Source: Chthoniobacterales bacterium
GTDB taxonomy: Bacteria > Verrucomicrobiota > Verrucomicrobiia > Chthoniobacterales > UBA10450
Assembly: GCA_013697015.1 (NCBI GenBank)
Contig: JACCXL010000319.1
Coordinates: 1-12,663, forward strand
Reading direction: 5' to 3'
Length of the DNA stretch: 12,663 bases
Numbering within the stretch: position 1 is the first letter of the stretch; every line of letters begins with the position of its first letter. A program made the translations under genes and the position numbers. The notes under the pieces were generated by a model, which had not been told where the DNA came from, ran no database searches, and saw only the letters and a list, made by a program, of their open reading frames with translations. This document shows positions 8,224 through 12,663 of the stretch, piece after piece.

Positions 8224-11200
8224 TCAGCGGTGCAGCCAGCTCCGCAGCAGCGTGAGCAGCCGCTCGGTATCGACGGGTTTGGCGATGTAATCGCTCGCGC
8301 CGGCTTCGATGCATTTCTCGCGATCGCCCTTCATCGCTTTCGCTGTGAGCGCGATGATCGGCAACGCGGCGAATCCATACATCGAGCGAATCGTGCGCAT
8401 CGTCTCGTAGCCATCCATCTCCGGCAACATGATGTCCATAAGCACGAGATCGATGCCGTCTTTGCTTTGCAGCGCGTCGATCGCCTCCTTGCCCGTCTCC
8501 GCGGAAAGCACCTCCATCTTGTAACGCTCGAGCATGCTCGTCATGGCGAAGATGTTCCGCACATCGTCATCCACGATGAGCACCTTCTTGCCCGCGAGCA
8601 CCGCATCGGGATCATGCAGGCGCCGCAAGATTTCGCGCTTCCCTTCCGGCAGACGAGAGGCGTCGCGATGCAGCCAGAGCGCGGTCTGATCGAAGAGCCG
8701 TTCCGGGCTGCGCACGTCCTTCACAATCGTCATCTGCGCGATCCGGTTCAGCTTTTCCTCCTCCTCCTGCGAGAGGTCCTTGCCTGTGTAAACGATGATC
8801 GGCAGATGGGTTTCCTGCGCGCGGATTTTGTCGATCAACTCGAAGCCGGACATGTCTGGCAATATCAGATCGAGCACGACGCAATCGAAGCGTTCGCGCT
8901 CCAAGGCGCTGAGCGCATCGTGCGCGGTGGCGGCATCAGTCAGGTGCGCGGTCTCGTTGCCGAGCAATTCGCGGATGCTGTTGCGCTGCGCTTCATCGTC
9001 CTCGATCACGAGCAGTTTCTTCCCGTCCGTCTCATTTATCTCGCGCACCTTCGCGAAGATTTCCTCCATCTCCGGCAGCGCGATCGGCTTCGTGAAAAAC
9101 CGGAGCGCGCCTTGCTTGAGCGCATTTTCCGGTTCGTCGTTCGCCGAGATGACAAAGACTGGAATGTGCCGCGTGGCCAGATCGGTCTTGAGCTGATTGA
9201 GCACCTGCCAGCCGCTGATATCGGGCAGGGTGATATCGAGCGTGATGGCCGCGGGCGCGAACTCGCGCACCAGTTCCAATCCCGTGTGGCCGCGCGCCGT
9301 CACGAGCGCCTTGAAACCTTTCGCGCGCGTCAAATCCATCAGCCACTGCGCGAAATCGCGGTCGTCTTCCACGATCAGGATTGCCTTCTCTCCCGGCAGA
9401 ATATTGCCGCGGTCGTCAGGCAATGAAATTTCCGCGGGCGCAGTTTCGCCGTTGCGCATTTCGGGATGGGACTCGGCCGGCGGCACCATCAGCGCAGGCC
9501 GCTCCGCTGGCGCGCCACTGTAACTTTGCGGAAGGAATAACGTGAACGTGCTGCCGCGTCCTTCGCGGCTCTCGATTCGAATCTCTCCGCCGAGCACGCG
9601 CGCCAGCTCGCGGCTGATCGCGAGCCCGAGTCCGGTCCCGCCGTACTTCCGGCTCGTGCTGCCATCGGCCTGCAGGAAGGGCTCGAAGATGGTCGTCTGT
9701 TTGTCCGCAGGAATGCCGATGCCGCTGTCGGTCACGGAAAACGCCAGCACCGTCCCGGCCAGATCGAGCGCGCTGCGTTCCGGGCTCCAGCCTTTCGTCA
9801 CCGTCGCGACGCGGAGGTTCACGTGGCCGCGTTGCGTAAACTTGAAGGCGTTCGACAAAAGATTCTTCAAGACCTGATCGAGCCGTTGCGCATCGGTGTG
9901 AATCGCAGACGGCAGATCGGGACCGAACGTAATCGTGAAGCTCAGTCCCTTGCCTTCCGCGACATGCCGAAACGTGCGCTCCATGCTTTGGCGCATTTCT
10001 TCGAAACGCACTTCGCCGACGTCGAGCGTGGTCGTGCCCGATTCGATTTTCGAGAGATCGAGAATGTCGTTGATCAACTTCAACAAATCTTTGCCGGAAC
10101 CGCGAATCGTGCGCGCGAACTCGACCTGCTTCGGCGTCAGGTTTCCGTCCGGATTCGACGAAAGTTGGTCCGCGAGAATGAGCAAACTGTTGAGCGGCGT
10201 GCGCAATTCGTGCGACATGTTCGCGAGAAATTCCGACTTGTAGCGCGAGGTGAGCGAGAGCTGCTGCGCCTTGCCTTCGAGCGCCTGACGCGCCTGCTCG
10301 ACCTCGCGGTTCTTGTGTTCGACCTCCGCGTTCTGTTCGAACAATTGACGCGCTTTTTCTTCCAGCTCCTGGTTCGTCCCCTGCAATTCTTCCTGCCGGC
10401 TTTGCAACTCCGCCGCGAGCGATTGCGATTGTTTCAGCAGGTCCTCGGTCAGCGTGTTCGCTTCGATCGTGTTCAGCACAATCCCGATGCTTTCGGTGAG
10501 CTGATCGAGGAACGCCTGGTGCGTGGTGTTGAAACGCTCGGTGGACGAAAGCTCCATGACCGCTTTCACCTGACCTTCGAAGACGATCGGCAGGACGACG
10601 ATGTTTACCGGTGGCGCTTCGCCGAGACCGGAGCTGATGTGGATGTAATCCTGCGGCACGTTCGTGAGGAGAATGCGTTCCTTCTCCAGGGCGGCCTGGC
10701 CAACGAGACCTTCGCCAAGCTTGAAACGGTTGTTCACGCCTTTGCGCTCGCGATACGCGTAGCTCGCGAGCAGCGTCAGCTCCGGCTCTTCCGCGCTGCC
10801 ATTCATTATATAGAAGACGCCTTGCTGCGCGGAGACGACCGGCGCCAGCTCGGAGAGGATCATCCGTCCGACAGTGAGCAAATCTTTTTGCCCCTGCAGC
10901 ATGCGGGTGAATTTCGCGAGGTTTGTCTTCAGCCAATCCTGCTCGTTGTTGCGCAACGTCGTGTCGCGCAGGTTGCCGATCATCTCGTTGATGTTGTCCT
11001 TCACGAAGGCGACTTCGCCCTGCGCATCGACTTGAATGGAACGCGTGAGATCGCCCTTCGTCACCGCCGTCGCGACATCCGCGATCGCGCGCAGTTGAGT
11101 CGTTAGGTTGGCCGCGAGCTGATTGACGTTGTCCGTCAAGTCGCGCCACGTTCCGGCGGCGCCCGGCACGTTGGCCTGGCCGCCGAGTTTTCCTTCGACA

Positions 11201-12663
11201 CCCACTTCGCGCGCCACCGTCGTGGTCTGATCGGCGAAGATCGCGAGCGTGTCGGTCATGCTATTGATCGTGTCGGCCAGCTCGGCGATTTCGCCTTTCG
11301 CTTCCACGAGCAGCTTTCGCTTCAGGTCGCCGTTCGCGACCGCGGTCACAACCTTGGCAATGCCGCGCACCTGATCCGTCAGGTTGCCGGCCATGAAATT
11401 CACGCTGTCGGTCAAATCCTTCCAAGTCCCGCCGACGCCCTTTACCATCGCCTGGCCACCCAGCCTTCCCTCAGTGCCCACTTCGCGGGCCACACGCGTC
11501 ACTTCCGACGCGAACGAGTTAAGCTGATCCACCATGGTGTTGACGGTGTTTTTCAGCTCCGCGATCTCGCCTTTCACATCGACGGTGATCTTCTTCGACA
11601 AATCGCCGTTCGCGACTGCGGTCGTGACCGCGGCGATGTTACGCACCTGTGTCGTTAGGTTCGACGCCATGAAGTTCACCGAGTCGGTCAAATCTTTCCA
11701 CGTGCCGGAAACGCCCTCGACTCGCGCCTGCCCGCCGAGCGCTCCTTCGGAACCCACTTCGCGCGCCACGCGTGTTACTTCAGACGCGAAGGAACGGAGC
11801 TGATCGACCATCGTGTTGATCGTGGCTTTGAGCTCAAGAATTTCGCCGCGTACATCGACGGTGATCTTCTTCGAAAGGTCACCGTTCGCGACCGCAGTCG
11901 TGACTTCAGCAATGTTACGGACCTGACCGGTGAGATTGCCGGCCATCGAATTCACCGAGTCCGTCAGATCTTTCCACGTGCCCGCAACGCCCTTCACATC
12001 CGCCTGGCCGCCGAGCTTGCCTTCCGAACCCACTTCACGGGCCACACGGGTGACTTCCGCGGCGAACGAGCTGAGCTGATCGACCATCGTGTTGATGGTG
12101 TTCTTCAGCTCCAGAATCTCGCCCTTCACATCGACCGTGATCTTCTTCGAGAGATCACCGTTCGCGACCGCCGTGGTGACCTCGGCAATGTTGCGCACCT
12201 GACCGGTAAGGTTGCCGGCCATCGAGTTCACGGAGTCCGTAAGGTCCTTCCAAGTACCGGCAACACCGCGTACATCCGCCTGACCACCGAGCTTCCCTTC
12301 GCTGCCGACCTCACGCGCGACACGCGTCACTTCCGACGCAAAGGAACGGAGCTGATCCACCATGGTGTTGATCGTGTCCTTCAACTGCAGAATTTCACCG
12401 CGGACATCGACCGTGATCTTTTTCGACAAGTCACCGTTGGCGACCGCGGTCGTAACGTCGGCAATGTTACGGACCTGACCGGTAAGATTGCCGGCCATCG
12501 AATTCACGCTATCGGTCAGATCCTTCCAAGTGCCGGCCACGCCCTTCACATCCGCCTGGCCGCCGAGCTTTCCTTCCGTGCCCACCTCGCGCGCGACACG
12601 GGTGACTTCCGCCGCGAAGGAACTGAGCTGATCCACCATCGTGTTGATGGTGTTTTTCAATTC
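8224..12663 (-). CDS. Giant poly-HAMP hybrid histidine kinase with three receivers (N-terminus beyond window)
   Basis: The frame is open from the right edge to TGA at 8224-8226, giving 1479 visible residues; an in-frame Glu codon precedes the TTG at 12658-12660, so that TTG is not a real start. Numbering from that TTG: six 92-residue HAMP units (2-553) and the start of a seventh; GAF at about 585-735 (LGEGLVGQAA); a long Gln/Glu-rich coiled coil at about 735-805; HisKA with His817 in NMSHELRTPL; HATPase with Asn937, Asp978 (DSGIGI) and GTGLGL at 1008-1013; receivers with Asp1142/Lys1191 (FFTKP), Asp1264/Lys1314 (VKDVRSP, no Pro after Lys) and Asp1409/Lys1461 (IAKPVD). All kinase motifs are intact. 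No transmembrane helix is visible, so it is probably cytosolic unless the missing N-terminus anchors it. The HAMP chain should relay a conformational signal to the kinase core. Its units look like those of fungal Nik1/Os-1 osmosensors, but its own stimulus is unknown. It is the first gene of a pair with the kinase at 6041-8218. Confidence 0.95.
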   Translation of the reverse strand, partial: ELKNTINTMVDQLSSFAAEVTRVAREVGTEGKLGGQADVKGVAGTWKDLTDSVNSMAGNLTGQVRNIADVTTAVANGDLSKKITVDVRGEILQLKDTINTMVDQLRSFASEVTRVAREVGSEGKLGGQADVRGVAGTWKDLTDSVNSMAGNLTGQVRNIAEVTTAVANGDLSKKITVDVKGEILELKNTINTMVDQLSSFAAEVTRVAREVGSEGKLGGQADVKGVAGTWKDLTDSVNSMAGNLTGQVRNIAEVTTAVANGDLSKKITVDVRGEILELKATINTMVDQLRSFASEVTRVAREVGSEGALGGQARVEGVSGTWKDLTDSVNFMASNLTTQVRNIAAVTTAVANGDLSKKITVDVKGEIAELKNTVNTMVDQLNSFASEVTRVAREVGTEGRLGGQAMVKGVGGTWKDLTDSVNFMAGNLTDQVRGIAKVVTAVANGDLKRKLLVEAKGEIAELADTINSMTDTLAIFADQTTTVAREVGVEGKLGGQANVPGAAGTWRDLTDNVNQLAANLTTQLRAIADVATAVTKGDLTRSIQVDAQGEVAFVKDNINEMIGNLRDTTLRNNEQDWLKTNLAKFTRMLQGQKDLLTVGRMILSELAPVVSAQQGVFYIMNGSAEEPELTLLASYAYRERKGVNNRFKLGEGLVGQAALEKERILLTNVPQDYIHISSGLGEAPPVNIVVLPIVFEGQVKAVMELSSTERFNTTHQAFLDQLTESIGIVLNTIEANTLTEDLLKQSQSLAAELQSRQEELQGTNQELEEKARQLFEQNAEVEHKNREVEQARQALEGKAQQLSLTSRYKSEFLANMSHELRTPLNSLLILADQLSSNPDGNLTPKQVEFARTIRGSGKDLLKLINDILDLSKIESGTTTLDVGEVRFEEMRQSMERTFRHVAEGKGLSFTITFGPDLPSAIHTDAQRLDQVLKNLLSNAFKFTQRGHVNLRVATVTKGWSPERSALDLAGTVLAFSVTDSGIGIPADKQTTIFEPFLQADGSTSRKYGGTGLGLAISRELARVLGGEIRIESREGRGSTFTLFLPQSYSGAPAERPALMVPPAESHPEMRNGETAPAEISLPDDRGNILPGEKAILIVEDDRDFAQWLMDLTRAKGFKALVTARGHTGLELVREFAPAAITLDITLPDISGWQVLNQLKTDLATRHIPVFVISANDEPENALKQGALRFFTKPIALPEMEEIFAKVREINETDGKKLLVIEDDEAQRNSIRELLGNETAHLTDAATAHDALSALERERFDCVVLDLILPDMSGFELIDKIRAQETHLPIIVYTGKDLSQEEEEKLNRIAQMTIVKDVRSPERLFDQTALWLHRDASRLPEGKREILRRLHDPDAVLAGKKVLIVDDDVRNIFAMTSMLERYKMEVLSAETGKEAIDALQSKDGIDLVLMDIMLPEMDGYETMRTIRSMYGFAALPIIALTAKAMKGDREKCIEAGASDYIAKPVDTERLLTLLRSWLHR
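11002..12657 (-). repeat. Tandem array of six 276-bp (92-residue) HAMP units inside the kinase gene
   Basis: Six contiguous in-frame units, each exactly 276 bp with no indels, in coding order: R1 12382-12657, R2 12106-12381, R3 11830-12105, R4 11554-11829, R5 11278-11553, R6 11002-11277. A partial seventh (KDNINEMIGNLRD) begins at 11001 and leads into the GAF domain. Each unit contains VAREVG.EG.LGGQA, GTW.DLTD.VN, a TAV..GDL segment and, except in R6, INTMVDQL or VNTMVDQL. One unit therefore appears to hold a canonical HAMP plus a divergent HAMP-like linker. R1-R3 are nearly identical as protein; R4 and R5 differ more, and R6 most. The array runs to the right edge, so the true copy number is unknown. 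Confidence 0.95.

Noticed and set aside
8219..8314. 32-codon N-terminal extension of the second kinase starting at ATG 8314
   Set aside because: It overlaps the conserved C-terminal receiver of the upstream gene and has an Arg-rich shadow composition; the ATG at 8218 sits right after the upstream stop.
8203..9426. 407-codon open frame on the + strand opposite the receiver part of the large kinase
   Set aside because: It is the antisense shadow of a clearly coding GC-rich gene. Its product is rich in His, Arg, Asp and Leu without any recognisable domain, and the opposite strand has intact receiver motifs throughout.
9823..11106. 427-codon open frame on the + strand opposite the kinase core and GAF domain
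   Set aside because: Antisense shadow of the HisKA/HATPase/GAF coding sequence; low-complexity charged composition and no motif.
9416..11149. 577-codon open frame on the minus strand in another frame within the large kinase gene
   Set aside because: Extremely Arg/Ala/Gly-rich out-of-frame reading of the same DNA, with no domain; typical of GC-rich overlap.
11002..12663. Tandem repeat considered as a CRISPR array or non-coding satellite
   Set aside because: The 276-bp units are in frame, have mostly synonymous differences and encode HAMP units; there is no repeat-spacer pattern.

Overview
The window holds four protein-coding genes and almost no non-coding DNA. By eye it is moderately GC-rich. 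The gene types point to a free-living Gram-negative bacterium: a cyclic beta-1,2-glucan synthase, an NADP-type glutamate dehydrogenase and two large hybrid histidine kinases. A soil lineage such as Verrucomicrobiota or Acidobacteriota is my low-confidence guess from style and gene set. No rRNA, tRNA, transposase, integrase or CRISPR signal was seen.

Left part (1-4463, + strand): the C-terminal half of a very large NdvB/ChvB-type cyclic beta-1,2-glucan synthase, cut by the left edge. What remains is the end of the glycoamylase-like cyclisation domain and a complete GH94-type phosphorylase module. Only 17 bases separate it from a convergent gene (4481-5842, - strand) for a 453-residue hexameric glutamate dehydrogenase (gdhA). 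A 198-bp intergenic stretch follows, which should carry the gdhA promoter.

Right part (6041-12663, - strand): two hybrid histidine kinases in tandem, 5 bases apart, almost certainly one operon. The upstream one is cut by the right edge. It is a giant poly-HAMP kinase with at least six 92-residue (276-bp) tandem repeats, then GAF, coiled coil, HisKA/HATPase and three receiver domains. The downstream one is receiver-GAF-HisKA/HATPase-receiver. Together they carry five receivers, with no Hpt domain and no DNA-binding output in view.

The most notable structure is the repeat array. Its units resemble the repeats of fungal group III (Nik1/Os-1) osmosensing kinases. Its outer four units alternate in an A-B-A-B pattern, visible at both protein and DNA level, which suggests amplification in 552-bp two-unit blocks. 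The three gene types (periplasmic osmoregulated glucan, glutamate synthesis, Nik1-like sensor) could fit an osmotic-adaptation neighbourhood. That link is inference only.
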